DNA of 64,000 nucleotides from Acidocella sp. (GTDB lineage Bacteria; Pseudomonadota; Alphaproteobacteria; Acetobacterales; Acetobacteraceae): NCBI GenBank assembly GCA_026224875.1, contig JAMFRU010000056.1, positions 1 to 64,000 of the forward strand, read 5' to 3'. Shown piece by piece: positions 17,787 to 27,049 of this stretch (position 1 is its first letter; each line of letters starts with the position of its first letter). The notes under the pieces were generated by a model. It saw only the letters and a program-made list of their open reading frames with translations, ran no database searches and was not told where the DNA came from. The position numbers and the translations under genes were made by a program.

Positions 17787-20003
17787 ATGCCGATTGATCT
17801 TGGCGGGCAGATAGACGAGCTGGCGCTGGGCACCGCTTTATCCGAGCGCTACCTGGCCTATGCCCTCTCGACCATTATGTCCCGCTCGCTGCCCGATGTG
17901 CGTGACGGGCTCAAACCCGTGCATCGCCGGCTCATCTACGCCATGCACCAGCTGAAACTCGACCCGCGCTCGGGCTTCAAAAAATGCGCCCGCGTCGTGG
18001 GCGACGTGATGGGTAAATTCCACCCGCATGGCGATAGCTCGATTTACGAGGCGCTGGTGCGGCTGGCCCAGGAGTTCTCCTCGCGCTTCCCGCTCATCGA
18101 GGGCCAGGGCAATTTCGGCAATATCGACGGCGATAACGCCGCGGCCATGCGCTACACCGAATCGCGGCTCACCGAGGTAGCGGAGTTTCTGCTGCGCGGC
18201 ATTGATGAGAATGCGGTGGATTTCCGCGCGACCTATGATGGCGAGGAAAACGAGCCTGTGGTGCTTCCCGGCGCGTTCCCCAATCTGCTGGCCAATGGCG
18301 CCACCGGCATTGCCGTCGGCATGGCCACCTCCGTTCCGCCGCATAATGCCGGCGAGGTCTGTGCCGCCGCCCAGCATCTCATCGCCCACCCCAACGCCAC
18401 CACGGCCGAGTTGATGGTGCATATGCACGGGCCGGATTTCCCGACCGGCGGTGAGCTGGTGGAGGATGCAGCTACGATCTGCGCTGCTTACGAGACGGGC
18501 AGGGGCAGTTTGCGCACCCGCGCCAAATGGGTGCGTGAGGAGCAGAAACACGGCACCTGGGTCATCGTGGTTACCGAAATTCCGTATCAGGTGCAGAAAT
18601 CCCGGCTGATCGAGCAGATCGCTTTGCTGCTGGGCGACAAGAAACTGCCGCTGCTGGGCGATGTGCGCGATGAAAGTGCGGAGACCATTAGGCTGGTGTT
18701 GGAGCCCAAGGCCCGCACGGTCGATCCGGAAATGCTGATGGCCTCGCTGTTCCGCGCCACCCAGCTGGAATCGCGGTTTTCGCTGAACATGAACGTGCTG
18801 GATGGCCGCACCCCGCGTGTGATGGGGCTGAAGGCTATCCTGCGCGCCTGGCTTGACCACCGGCACGAGGTTCTGACCCGCCGCACCAACTACCGGCTCG
18901 ATGCCATTGGCAAACGCCTTGAGATTCTCGATGGCTACATCAAGGTCTTCTTGAATCTCGATGAAGTTATCCGGATCATCCGTTTCGAGGATGAGCCGAA
19001 AGCCATGTTGATCAAAACCTTCGAACTGAACGATATACAGGCCGAGGCCATCCTCAACATGCGCCTGCGCGCCTTGCGCAAGCTTGAAGAGATGGAGATT
19101 CGCAACGAGCACAAGAAACTCTCCGCCGAGCAGAAGGGCTTGCAGGGGCTTTTGAAAGATGAAGGCAAGCGCTGGATTAAAATCGGCGAGGAAATTGCCG
19201 AGGTCCGCGAGAAATTCGGCAAGGGCCCGCTGGGGAACCGCCGCACCAAAATCTCCGCTGCCGCACCCATGCTGGAAATCGTCGCGGAGGCGCTGGTCGA
19301 GCGCGAGCCTATCACCATCATCCTCTCGGAAAAGGGCTGGATTCGCGGGCAGAAAGGCCATCTCGCCGAGGGTGCCGAACTCAAATTCAAGGAAGGCGAC
19401 AAGCTCGCCCATCTGCTGCGTTGTGAGTCGACGGATAAGATCGCGCTGCTCGCCACGAACGGCCGTGTTTACACGCTGAAGGGGTCAGACATCCCGCGCG
19501 GGCGTGGTGATGGCCAGGCCATCCGCCTGCTGGTGGAACTGGCCAATGAGGATGGGATTCTACGCGTCTTCATCCCCGATATGGCGCAGAAATACCTCGT
19601 TGCCTCCACCTCCGGGCGCGGGTTTCTGCTGCCCGGGGCGGAGCTGGCTTCCGAGCGCCGTGCGGGCAAGACCATCCTCACCCTCCGGCCCGGGGAGGAA
19701 TGGGCCGCCTGCGTGCCGGCGCGCGGGGATCACATCGCCGTCATCGGCCAGAACCGCAAGCTTCTGGTGTTCCCGCTCGACCAGCTGCCGGAAATGCCGC
19801 GCGGCACCGGCGTGCAATTGCAGAAATACAAGGATGGCGGGCTGGCCGACATTAAAACCTTTGCCATGGCCGAGGGCTTGAGCTGGCGCATCGGCGAGAA
19901 AACGCGCACCGAAACGAAGCTGACGGAATGGCTGGGCGCGCGTGCCGCCGCCGGCCGCCTGCCGCCCAATGGGTTTCCGCGCAGCAATAAGTTTGGTGAT
20001 TAG
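17787..20003 (+). CDS. parC: DNA topoisomerase IV subunit A
   Basis: Breakage-reunion subunit of topoisomerase IV, which separates daughter chromosomes. The 738 residues show [27 protein letters not shown], the quinolone-region [17 protein letters not shown] (ordinary Ser and Glu residues, no resistance-type change evident), and the catalytic tyrosine in [11 protein letters not shown]. The C-terminal beta-pinwheel is short, as expected for ParC rather than GyrA. A GGGGGG ribosome binding site lies just before the ATG. Confidence 0.95.
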   Translation: MPIDLGGQIDELALGTALSERYLAYALSTIMSRSLPDVRDGLKPVHRRLIYAMHQLKLDPRSGFKKCARVVGDVMGKFHPHGDSSIYEALVRLAQEFSSRFPLIEGQGNFGNIDGDNAAAMRYTESRLTEVAEFLLRGIDENAVDFRATYDGEENEPVVLPGAFPNLLANGATGIAVGMATSVPPHNAGEVCAAAQHLIAHPNATTAELMVHMHGPDFPTGGELVEDAATICAAYETGRGSLRTRAKWVREEQKHGTWVIVVTEIPYQVQKSRLIEQIALLLGDKKLPLLGDVRDESAETIRLVLEPKARTVDPEMLMASLFRATQLESRFSLNMNVLDGRTPRVMGLKAILRAWLDHRHEVLTRRTNYRLDAIGKRLEILDGYIKVFLNLDEVIRIIRFEDEPKAMLIKTFELNDIQAEAILNMRLRALRKLEEMEIRNEHKKLSAEQKGLQGLLKDEGKRWIKIGEEIAEVREKFGKGPLGNRRTKISAAAPMLEIVAEALVEREPITIILSEKGWIRGQKGHLAEGAELKFKEGDKLAHLLRCESTDKIALLATNGRVYTLKGSDIPRGRGDGQAIRLLVELANEDGILRVFIPDMAQKYLVASTSGRGFLLPGAELASERRAGKTILTLRPGEEWAACVPARGDHIAVIGQNRKLLVFPLDQLPEMPRGTGVQLQKYKDGGLADIKTFAMAEGLSWRIGEKTRTETKLTEWLGARAAAGRLPPNGFPRSNKFGD

Positions 20004-20126
20004 GTAACGGCCTGATTAAGTTTTCTCAGGGTGGGCTCGTTGCCATAATTTTGTACCGTTTGCCGGGGCAGCAAGCCGTCTGGGTGAATTGCCCGTGGTC
20101 CCACCCTTTGCAGTCACGAGGGAAAT

Positions 20127-20447
20127 ATGACGACACGCCGAATTTTTGCGAAATCGCTTTTGGGCGCGGCCTGTGCCGCGGGCTTTGGTACCGCGGCCTC
20201 CGCGCAACCCATGCCGCCCTATCCGCCGGGCTGGCGCGCTCCGCCGCCGCGGCGCTACGAGGCGGTTCCGCCGCCGCCTGGTGCCAGTTATGTCTGGGTG
20301 CCCGGCCATTGGCGCTGGAATGGTTACCGCTACATCTGGATCGGCGGCCGTTACGATGTCCGCAGGAACAGCTGGCACCATTGGGTCGACGGCCGTTGGG
20401 TCGTGGTAAACGGCCGCTGGGTCTGGCTAGACGGCCACTGGTCGTAA
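20127..20447 (+). CDS. YXWGXW repeat-containing protein, exported
   Basis: A small 106-residue secreted protein. It has a signal peptide with twin arginines (MTTRRIFAKSLLGAACAAGFGTAASAQ), a proline-rich segment, and aromatic repeats of the YxWxxGxW kind (YVWVPGHWRWNGYRYIWIGGRY, then GRWVVVNGRWVWLDGHW). This matches the YXWGXW family; its function is unknown and it is often periplasmic. The stop codon sits inside the first of two near-identical 'TCGTAAA(A)CGCGTTCTGG' repeats. Confidence 0.85.
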   Translation: MTTRRIFAKSLLGAACAAGFGTAASAQPMPPYPPGWRAPPPRRYEAVPPPPGASYVWVPGHWRWNGYRYIWIGGRYDVRRNSWHHWVDGRWVVVNGRWVWLDGHWS

Positions 20448-20480
20448 AACGCGTTCTGGCGGCTCGTAAACGCGTTCTGG
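20446..20480 (+). repeat. Short tandem repeat over the YXWGXW stop codon
   Basis: The sequence TCGTAAAACGCGTTCTGG is followed a few bases on by TCGTAAACGCGTTCTGG, nearly identical and about 22 bp apart. The first unit contains the TAA stop. Earlier DNA of the gene also carries GC-rich aromatic-codon repeats, so this may be repeat slippage at the gene end. Confidence 0.6.
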
Positions 20481-20583
20481 TGGCCGATTGGCACGGTCTG
20501 GCTGCGCTTCCGGTGCTCGCGTACAAGGGTACGCTCCGCGCCGGTTCTCACCAGACCGCACCACTCGACTCGCCATAACGCGT

Positions 20584-21033
20584 TTACAGGGCGGTGCTTG
20601 CTATAGATTGAATCCTTTCCACCATCGCGGCTACGCCGTTGCCGCGGTTGGTGGAGAGGGCGCCGATCAAGCCTAGATCATGCAGGAATTTGGCGGGGGT
20701 TCCGAGAATCTCCGCTTTCGTGCGGCCGGAATAGACGCGCAGGACGAGGGCTACCAGACCCGAAACGATTGCCGCGTCGGAGGCGCCGGTGAAGAAGAGT
20801 TTTTCACCCTCCTCATGCGCTGCCAGCCACACCTGGCTTTGGCAGCCTTGTACGCGGTGGGCTTCATCCTGCAACGCGGCGGGGTAGGGGGGTAGTTTGC
20901 GCCCTAGTTCTATGATGAATTCGTACCGGTCCATCCAATCGTCGAACAGCGCCAGCTCTTCGCCAATGGCGGCAATGGCCTCATCCGGCGTGGCTTCGTC
21001 TGGCGTAAAATACATTGTCATATCAAAATTCAT
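20584..21033 (-). CDS. sufE: SufE family cysteine desulfuration protein
   Basis: Accepts persulfide sulfur from the cysteine desulfurase SufS for Fe-S cluster assembly. The 149-residue form has the active-site cysteine in HRVQGCQSQVWLAA and the usual SufE length and helices (FDDWMDRYEFIIELGRKLP). I use the ATG at 21033, which overlaps the corA stop as ATGA. The track start at 21057 lies well inside corA. Cotranslation with corA is unusual, since sufE is more often near suf genes. Confidence 0.92.
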   Translation of the reverse strand: MNFDMTMYFTPDEATPDEAIAAIGEELALFDDWMDRYEFIIELGRKLPPYPAALQDEAHRVQGCQSQVWLAAHEEGEKLFFTGASDAAIVSGLVALVLRVYSGRTKAEILGTPAKFLHDLGLIGALSTNRGNGVAAMVERIQSIASTAL

Positions 21034-21986
21034 ATCCAACCTTTTTTGCGGAACCAAACCAGCGGTGCCACGGCCGAGAAGATCATGAAGGCCCAGGCAT
21101 AGGGGTAGCCGTAGGTCCAGCTCAATTCAGGAATGTTCTTGAAGTTCATCCCGTAAATCCCGGCGATCAGCGTCGGCGGAATGCCCGCGATGGAGACGAT
21201 CGTCAGCACTTTGATCAGCGCGTTCTGGGCGATGTTGATCAGCCCGAGAGTCGAATCCTGCAGGAACTGCACCTTGTCCGTAAGATGCGTGGAATATTCA
21301 TTCAGTGAGGACACATCCTTCTGGACGGACTCCAGCCGGTGGCGCACCGCTTTGGGAATCCACGTCGTCGCGGTGCCCGCATAAGGGGCGATGCGCGCGA
21401 CCCCCAACTGACTATCCCGCAGGAAGGAGATGGTGTCGTAACTGCGCCCCAGCGTGACCAGCATGGCCTGCAGTTCCAGCTCCGTCGCCCGCGCCTTGCC
21501 CGCCATGCGGTGATGAAAAATTTTATGTGACAAATGGTCGAGCTCGGCGCGCAACGCCTCCAGCGCATCTGCCTGGCGGTCGACAATCGCCTCCAGCAGC
21601 GAGACGAACACGAAGGCGGACACCGGCTCGGCAATGGCATGCGGCTGGTTGGAGAATTGCTGGAACACGGCACTAGAGGTGAAACGCAGGGTTACCAGCG
21701 CATCCGGCGAGAGCACGAAACCGCACACCCCGGCATGCAGCCCCTCGGCCCCGCGGGTTACAATCGGCATCGACATGGTGAGCACCGGCCCGTCGGTCGC
21801 CAGACGAGAGGATGTCTCGATCTCGGTGAGGTCAGAATGGCCAGGCAGTGCCAGCCCGGTATGACGCGTTACGAAGGCCATTTCCTCGGGCACACCGTTT
21901 TCCAGGTCGAACCATGCCGCATGCGCACAGTTTTCCGGCTCCACGCAGATTAGTTTGCCATTCTCCCAAGCAAAGGCCCTCAGCAT
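21030..21986 (-). CDS. corA: CorA family magnesium/divalent cation transporter
   Basis: Pentameric inner-membrane channel for Mg2+ (also Co2+ or Ni2+ in some members). The 318 residues comprise a cytoplasmic N-terminal domain, a long stalk helix (HLTDKVQFLQDSTLGLINIAQNALIKVLTIVSI) and two C-terminal transmembrane helices. The pore signature GMNF lies between them (AGIYGMNFKNIPELSWTYGYP), and the basic end is RKKGWI. AAGGGA lies just before the ATG. It is cotranslated with sufE. Confidence 0.93.
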   Translation of the reverse strand: MLRAFAWENGKLICVEPENCAHAAWFDLENGVPEEMAFVTRHTGLALPGHSDLTEIETSSRLATDGPVLTMSMPIVTRGAEGLHAGVCGFVLSPDALVTLRFTSSAVFQQFSNQPHAIAEPVSAFVFVSLLEAIVDRQADALEALRAELDHLSHKIFHHRMAGKARATELELQAMLVTLGRSYDTISFLRDSQLGVARIAPYAGTATTWIPKAVRHRLESVQKDVSSLNEYSTHLTDKVQFLQDSTLGLINIAQNALIKVLTIVSIAGIPPTLIAGIYGMNFKNIPELSWTYGYPYAWAFMIFSAVAPLVWFRKKGWI

Positions 21987-22126
21987 GCAGTTTCCCTTCC
22001 GTCAGTGCCGGATTGCTCCAGATGGATGATACATCAACGCTCATCCTCGGACAGGCGCAGCCATAACAAAGCCGCCCCCTGTTTGAAAGCGGCGTTTGGA
22101 AGCGGCTCTGCGTGAATTGTCAATGT

Positions 22127-22158
22127 AAATGTTGACTATCAATCAAAATGTTGACTAT
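22127..22158 (+). promoter_or_regulatory. Twin direct repeats upstream of the DUF899-ArsR pair
   Basis: The 13-mer AAATGTTGACTAT occurs at 22127-22139 and again at 22146-22158, 19 bp start to start. Each copy contains a -35-like TTGACT. The second ends 27 bp before the DUF899 start. A repeated site next to an operon that encodes an ArsR-type repressor is a good candidate for its operator, though this is inferred from position only. Confidence 0.6.
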
Positions 22159-22185
22159 GATCGGCCGTCATTGGAGGAGATCGAC

Positions 22186-22752
22186 ATGTCCTATCGCGAT
22201 ACCGTGGTGCAGTTGAATGATTACCGGCGGCAGATCGCCGGCATCAGGTCTGAGATGCGCACGCTCCAGGCGCAAGTCGAGCCGGAGGTGGCCCGGGATT
22301 ATGTTTTCGGCACGCCGGAGGGGAAGGTGGCCCTTTCGGCATTATTCGGCGACAAGCCCGACCTTTTCATCATCCACAACATGGGCAAATCCTGCCCCGC
22401 CTGCACCATGTGGGCGGATGGGTTCAACGGCGTGCTGGCGCATCTCGAAAACCGCGCCGCTTTTGTGGTCACGAGCCCCGACGACCCGCAAACACAAGCG
22501 GCATTCGCAGCCTCGCGCGGTTGGCGCTTCCGCATGGTCTCCCATGCCAATACCAGCTTTGCGGCGGACATGGGCTACCGCGGCGAAAACGGCTGGCACC
22601 CCGGCATATCGGTGTTTCGCCAGGAGAACGGGCAAATCCTGCGCGTCTCCGATACCGGGCTCGGGCCAGGTGATGAGTTTTGCGCGGTTTACAATTTCTT
22701 CGAGCTGCTGCCTGATGGCCCGGCCGGCTTCCGCCCAAAATTCGCCTATTGA
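22186..22752 (+). CDS. DUF899 family thioredoxin-like protein
   Basis: A 188-residue cytoplasmic protein of the DUF899 family: YRDTVVQLNDYRRQIAGIRSEMR, LFGDKPDLFIIHNMGKSCPACTMWADGFNG with a CxxC pair, FVVTSPDDPQTQAAFAASRGW and GWHPGISVFRQENG. The fold is thioredoxin-like; its role is undefined, perhaps redox or detoxification. I start at MSYRD (22186), which has GGAGGAGA upstream. The track start at 22129 would lie on the repeats. The stop overlaps the ArsR start as TGATG. Confidence 0.85.
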   Translation: MSYRDTVVQLNDYRRQIAGIRSEMRTLQAQVEPEVARDYVFGTPEGKVALSALFGDKPDLFIIHNMGKSCPACTMWADGFNGVLAHLENRAAFVVTSPDDPQTQAAFAASRGWRFRMVSHANTSFAADMGYRGENGWHPGISVFRQENGQILRVSDTGLGPGDEFCAVYNFFELLPDGPAGFRPKFAY

Positions 22753-23120
22753 TGCTGAAGCCCGCCCCCGCCGCCCCCGATCCCGCTTCATCCCGGCTCG
22801 ACGCATTGTTCGCGGCATTATCGGACCCGGTGCGCCGCTCCATCCTTGAACGGCTGGATGGTCACGATCTGCTCGTCTCCGAGCTTGCGAGCGCCTATGA
22901 CATCTCGCTCCAGGCCGTCTCGCGCCATATCCAGGTGCTGGTACACGCCGGGTTAGTCACCCAGGCCCGTACCGGCCGCATCAGCCGCTGCAGCCTGGAG
23001 GCCGCCCCCATTGCCGAGGCCGCCACCTGGATAAACCGCTACGCCAAATACTGGGACGCGCAGTTCCGCACTTTGGCCGAGCATCTGTTGGAGATTGAGA
23101 ACCGGCGTGGTGGCGGCTGA
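22752..23120 (+). CDS. ArsR/SmtB family transcriptional regulator
   Basis: A 122-residue winged-helix repressor: FAALSDPVRRSILERLDGHDLLVSELASAYDISLQAVSRHIQVLVHAGLV, then TGRISRCSLEAAPIAEAATWI. It lacks the metal-binding CxC of ArsR/SmtB metal sensors, and its C-terminus (WDAQFRTLAEHL) fits the SdpR/polyketide-associated subgroup that often pairs with DUF899 or SRPBCC proteins. It is coupled to DUF899 through TGATG. Autoregulation through the upstream direct repeats is inferred. Confidence 0.88.
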   Translation: MLKPAPAAPDPASSRLDALFAALSDPVRRSILERLDGHDLLVSELASAYDISLQAVSRHIQVLVHAGLVTQARTGRISRCSLEAAPIAEAATWINRYAKYWDAQFRTLAEHLLEIENRRGGG

Positions 23121-23285
23121 GCATTATGCCGCAGGCGGCGGGATTTCAGGGCGTGATATCGACGGCCGAGTTTGGGCCGTCTTCTGGATTACAGAACGGC
23201 AAAGTTAGACCAGAACGAACATAAATCTATCACACGCCGCCCCGCCGCATTGCTGTATCGCCCGGCGCATACATCAAGGGGCGCT

Positions 23286-23960
23286 GTGTTGAGCTATAGT
23301 TACGTCATCTACCTCGCCAATTATTCAGACGGGGTTCTCTATGTTCTGGCCATGCTGTTCTTGCTGGCGCTGGCTGTCATCATAGACCGGTCCTGGTCGT
23401 TGCGCAGCACCATCTTGCGTGGCAAATCCATCATCCGCGCCACGGCGGAACATCCGGCGCTGACCCGTGCCGATTTGCATAGCCTGCGCGAGCGTGCCGG
23501 CAATCTGCCCGAGGCGGTGTTGCTCGATACCGCCATCCGCCATCTCGACACAGCCGGGCCGGATGCCATGGCCAACCGGCTGGATGAGGCGATCATGCTG
23601 ATCGCTCCGCTGCTGGACCGCCGTTTGTGGCTGCTGGATACCGCCGTTACGCTGGCGCCGCTGCTGGGCCTGTTCGGCACCATCATCGGCATGTTCCACG
23701 CCTTTCATGTGCTTTCTCAACCGGGCCATGCGCCGGCCGAAGTCACGGGCGGTGTGGCGGATGCGCTGGTCGCCACAGCCTTCGGCATCTTCATCGCCAT
23801 GCTTGGGCTCACGGGGTATAACGCCCTGACCAACCAGGTGCGGTTGATCATCCATCAGCTGGATTCCATGAAGATGATGATTGTGAACCGCACAGACGGC
23901 TCGCCCGTGGTGCCGGCGAGGACGCCGGCGGCGCGATCTGCCATGCTGGTTGAGGCATAG
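23286..23960 (+). CDS. exbB: ExbB-like MotA/TolQ/ExbB proton channel protein
   Basis: Inner-membrane subunit that with ExbD uses the proton gradient to energise TonB. A first TM helix lies near the N-terminus (VLYVLAMLFLLALAVIID). The conserved core LLDTAVTLAPLLGLFGTIIGMFHAF and GVADALVATAFGIFIAMLGLTGYN form the other two. The track start at 23172 adds a non-family stretch. GTG at 23286 or TTG at 23289, both after AAGGGG, fit better. It begins the TonB locus. Confidence 0.88.
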   Translation: MLSYSYVIYLANYSDGVLYVLAMLFLLALAVIIDRSWSLRSTILRGKSIIRATAEHPALTRADLHSLRERAGNLPEAVLLDTAIRHLDTAGPDAMANRLDEAIMLIAPLLDRRLWLLDTAVTLAPLLGLFGTIIGMFHAFHVLSQPGHAPAEVTGGVADALVATAFGIFIAMLGLTGYNALTNQVRLIIHQLDSMKMMIVNRTDGSPVVPARTPAARSAMLVEA

Positions 23961-23963
23961 CGG

Positions 23964-24374
23964 ATGAAAATGCGCTATTTCGAAACCCGCAAGGCGCGAA
24001 TTGAGATCATCCCGATGATCGATGTGATGCTGTTTCTGCTGGTGTTTTTTATCTTCATTACGTTGCAGATGATCCCTGATGCCGGGGTTAGCCTGCAACT
24101 GCCGGTCTCCTCCCAGACCGACCAGCTGCCGCATCCTAAACTCACTGTGAATGTGCTGCCGGATGGCACAATTCAGGTGAAAGGCCAGACCATAACGGAT
24201 ACAACGCTCACCGCTATGCTCGAGGATGATGGCGACCCGGCCAAGACCGAGCTTACGATTGCCACTGATAAAACAACGGCGTTTCAGAAGTTCATGAATG
24301 TGATTGACGATGCGCGGAAAGCTTCGGTTACCGACATTGGTATCGCGGCACAGCCGGAGCCTGGGGGCCCATAG
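23964..24374 (+). CDS. exbD: ExbD-like biopolymer transport protein
   Basis: A 136-residue partner of ExbB. A basic cytoplasmic start is followed by one TM helix carrying the essential aspartate (IEIIPMIDVMLFLLVFFIFITLQ). A periplasmic domain follows (KLTVNVLPDGTIQVKGQTI, then LTIATDKTTAFQKFMNVIDDA). The gene starts 3 bp after exbB and ends at a strong terminator. Confidence 0.92.
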   Translation: MKMRYFETRKARIEIIPMIDVMLFLLVFFIFITLQMIPDAGVSLQLPVSSQTDQLPHPKLTVNVLPDGTIQVKGQTITDTTLTAMLEDDGDPAKTELTIATDKTTAFQKFMNVIDDARKASVTDIGIAAQPEPGGP

Positions 24375-24396
24375 CACGCCGCGCAATGCAGCTTAA

Positions 24397-24422
24397 AACC
24401 CGCCATGCATGGCGGGTTTTTT
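24397..24422 (+). terminator. Intrinsic terminator after exbD
   Basis: AACCCGCCATG pairs perfectly with CATGGCGGGTT, followed by a T-run (TTTTTT). It ends the exbB-exbD transcript, so the receptor gene must have its own promoter in the following ~180 bp. Confidence 0.9.
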
Positions 24423-24604
24423 GTGTTTACAATTCAACCGGCGTGAACATTAAAAATCCACAAGAAAACACAATCGAAATCACGCGATTGAAAGCGAAGT
24501 TTCGCATAAGCATCATCATTCCCGCGGTGTTTTGCAGTATTCGCTTTGCCTGTTGCGGCGCGGCAAATTGAAGATTCGCGCCTGCCTTAAACAGGGGATT
24601 TATT

Positions 24605-26959
24605 ATGGGTTGCAACTTCACGATGCGCCAAAGTCTGGCGCGTGCCTGCTCGCCGTTAGCGTTGGCTTTGAGTTTGGCCGCCGCACCGGCACTAGCGCAA
24701 ACCGCCAGCGCACCGGTCAATCTGGATCTGGGTTCCGTGGTTTCCACAGGCTCGGGCGATGCGGCCAATCTGATCAGCACGCCGGGCACGGCACCTTATG
24801 AAGCACCTTCCGTGACACCGCTGAACGCATCGCAACCGACCTCCGTGGTGAAGAAGCATATCATCGACAATATGCTCACCGGCTCGGAAAGCTGGGCGGA
24901 TATCGCGCGGCTTACACCCTCGGTTAACAACATCAACCCCAACGGTCCCGGGTTGATGGAAACCAGCGGCCCCACCATCCGCGGCTTCCAGAACGGCCAG
25001 TATAATGTCACCTATGACGGCATTCCCATTGGCGATTCCAACGACTTTACGCAGCACTCGACTTCGTTCTTCACCAATTCCGAAATCGGCGAGACGATCA
25101 TCGACCGCGGGCCGGGCACGGCGGAAACGGTGGGTGACGCGACTTTCGGCGGCACATTATCCATCCGCACGATCGATCCGGCACCGACCCGCACGGCGAC
25201 GTTGAACGGCTCTTACGGCAGCTATGATACGTCCGATAACGGTGTGCGGCTCGACTCTGGTGCCATCACCACGGCCAATGGTGCCACCGCCGTGTTCAAT
25301 GTCGAGCATATTCAAAGCAATGGCGCGCTGCAAAATGCGAACCAGCAGCGCACCAATCTTTTCGGCAAGGTGGTGATCCCGGTCAATAGCAATACCACCA
25401 TCACGTTGCTCGCCGATTATAACCAGCTCTACCAAAATCCCTCGCTCGGCGCGACGGACGCCCAGATGTCTCAGTTTGGCTGGAACTATGCCTATAGCGA
25501 TGACCCGAACTCCCAGGCGTTTTACAAATACAATAATGACCATATCACAACCGATATGGAATATGCTGATGTCCTGTCGAACCTTGGCGACGGGTTTTCA
25601 TATGACGGCAAGATCTATACCTACGCCTATTATCATCATGATCTGAACGGCGACGACGGCAGCGCCTCCGGCGCTATCCCGAATCAGGTGGCGCTCACCC
25701 CCGGCGCCACGCCGATCGCCGGCATTCCGGGCCAGGTGTTTTTGAATGATTACCGCTCGGTCGGTACCATCCAGCGTCTGCAGAAGGATTTTGGCTGGGG
25801 TGATATCAAGACGGGACTTTGGTTCGACCACCAGGTCAACACGCGCTTTGTGCAGGATGTCTCGCTGAGCAATGGCAACGCGGTTAACTACGATCCGGCG
25901 GACACCAATGGTGGACAGGGCACCGTGAATAACGCCGGGGCGGTGCAGTCGCCAGGCTTTAACAATGCCATTGGTTCCATCGAGCGTTTGCAGCACAACC
26001 AGCTCTACACGTTCCAGCCCTATGGCCAGGTGGATTGGCAGCCGATCGCCGGCCTGACCATAACCGGCAGCGTGAAATGGGCTTATTTCCGCCGTGCGCT
26101 TGACGCGCAGGTGCAGCAGACGACGGAGCTGCCGACCGGACATACACAAAACTGGCAGAAACTGCTGCCGTCTTTCGAGGTGAAATACGCGTTCACCCCG
26201 AATTTGTCGGCCTATGTTCAGGGGGCGGAGGGCTTCCTGGCACCCAACCTCAATACTTTCTACACCCCGGCCATCAGCTCGCAGAGCCTGCAGCCGGAGA
26301 GCACGATCAACTTCCAGACTGGTGTTGCCTATCAGGATGACCATTGGGCGCTCGGCGGCGATATCTATACGATTCACTTTCAAAACTTCATCAATCACAT
26401 GAATGAGAGTATTAATCTGAACGGTTCGACGGAAACGGCGCCGGTCTATTTCAATGATGGTGGTGCCATCTATCGCGGTGTCGAGGCCGAGGCGGCTTAC
26501 AGCTTCGGTAACGGCATCTCCCTGTTCAGCAATGCCGGATATAACCAGGCGTTCAAAACCTCGACGGAAGTAACAATCGCCGGCGCGCCGCAGGGTACCG
26601 CCAATCTTGGCGCGATTTATAATGCAAACGGTATTTTTGCCTCGGTTATCGATCAGTGGACCGGCGGTGAATTCAGCGGCAATACCGGCATTGGCAACGA
26701 AGCCAACAGCCCGGCCGGCGGTAAATCCCCGGGCGGCTGGTACGATCCGTATAATGTCGTGAACCTTGCGATGGGCTATACATTCAACCATGATCAGCCG
26801 GCCAAGACTCCGGTGAACGTGAAGTTCAACCTCGACAACATCACCAACCAGAAGCAGATCATTTTCGATAACGGCACCGATGGTGCCGGTAATCTGCTTT
26901 ATTTCCGTCTTACTGGTTTCTCGGCCTATGCTTCGTTGAGCGTGCCGGTGTCCTTTTAA
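24605..26959 (+). CDS. TonB-dependent outer-membrane receptor
   Basis: A 784-residue protein with a signal peptide (LALALSLAAAPALAQ). A plug domain follows (SWADIARLTPSVNNINPNGPG, TIRGFQNGQYNVTYDGIPIGDSND, GDATFGGTLSIRTI), then a long beta-barrel that ends in aromatic strands, LTGFSAYASLSVPVSF. The ligand is unknown; nothing in the sequence or neighbours names a siderophore or vitamin. AGGGGA lies seven bases before the ATG. It is flanked by exbD and tonB, so the locus carries its own energising system. Confidence 0.92.
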   Translation: MGCNFTMRQSLARACSPLALALSLAAAPALAQTASAPVNLDLGSVVSTGSGDAANLISTPGTAPYEAPSVTPLNASQPTSVVKKHIIDNMLTGSESWADIARLTPSVNNINPNGPGLMETSGPTIRGFQNGQYNVTYDGIPIGDSNDFTQHSTSFFTNSEIGETIIDRGPGTAETVGDATFGGTLSIRTIDPAPTRTATLNGSYGSYDTSDNGVRLDSGAITTANGATAVFNVEHIQSNGALQNANQQRTNLFGKVVIPVNSNTTITLLADYNQLYQNPSLGATDAQMSQFGWNYAYSDDPNSQAFYKYNNDHITTDMEYADVLSNLGDGFSYDGKIYTYAYYHHDLNGDDGSASGAIPNQVALTPGATPIAGIPGQVFLNDYRSVGTIQRLQKDFGWGDIKTGLWFDHQVNTRFVQDVSLSNGNAVNYDPADTNGGQGTVNNAGAVQSPGFNNAIGSIERLQHNQLYTFQPYGQVDWQPIAGLTITGSVKWAYFRRALDAQVQQTTELPTGHTQNWQKLLPSFEVKYAFTPNLSAYVQGAEGFLAPNLNTFYTPAISSQSLQPESTINFQTGVAYQDDHWALGGDIYTIHFQNFINHMNESINLNGSTETAPVYFNDGGAIYRGVEAEAAYSFGNGISLFSNAGYNQAFKTSTEVTIAGAPQGTANLGAIYNANGIFASVIDQWTGGEFSGNTGIGNEANSPAGGKSPGGWYDPYNVVNLAMGYTFNHDQPAKTPVNVKFNLDNITNQKQIIFDNGTDGAGNLLYFRLTGFSAYASLSVPVSF

Positions 26960-26984
26960 GCCGGACTGAATTACGCCGGATCTT

Positions 26985-27016
26985 AAATGGGGGCCGGCAT
27001 TGGCCGGCCCCCATTT
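26985..27016 (+). terminator. Strong hairpin between receptor gene and tonB
   Basis: AAATGGGGGCCGGC pairs perfectly over 14 bp with GCCGGCCCCCATTT around ATTG. There is no T-run after it, so it is either a weak terminator or an mRNA-stabilising hairpin that lowers tonB expression relative to the receptor. tonB starts 33 bp later. Confidence 0.6.
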
Positions 27017-27049
27017 GCCAACTTAAGCCAATAATTATTTTGGATTGAT

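Noticed and set aside
17838-19412. 524-residue minus-strand open frame
   Set aside because: It is the antisense shadow of parC, whose own motifs are unambiguous.
23325-24386. 353-residue minus-strand open frame
   Set aside because: Antisense to exbB and exbD and rich in H, Q, R and G as expected for a shadow frame.
25598-26791. 397-residue minus-strand open frame
   Set aside because: Antisense to the TonB-dependent receptor barrel; no recognisable domain.
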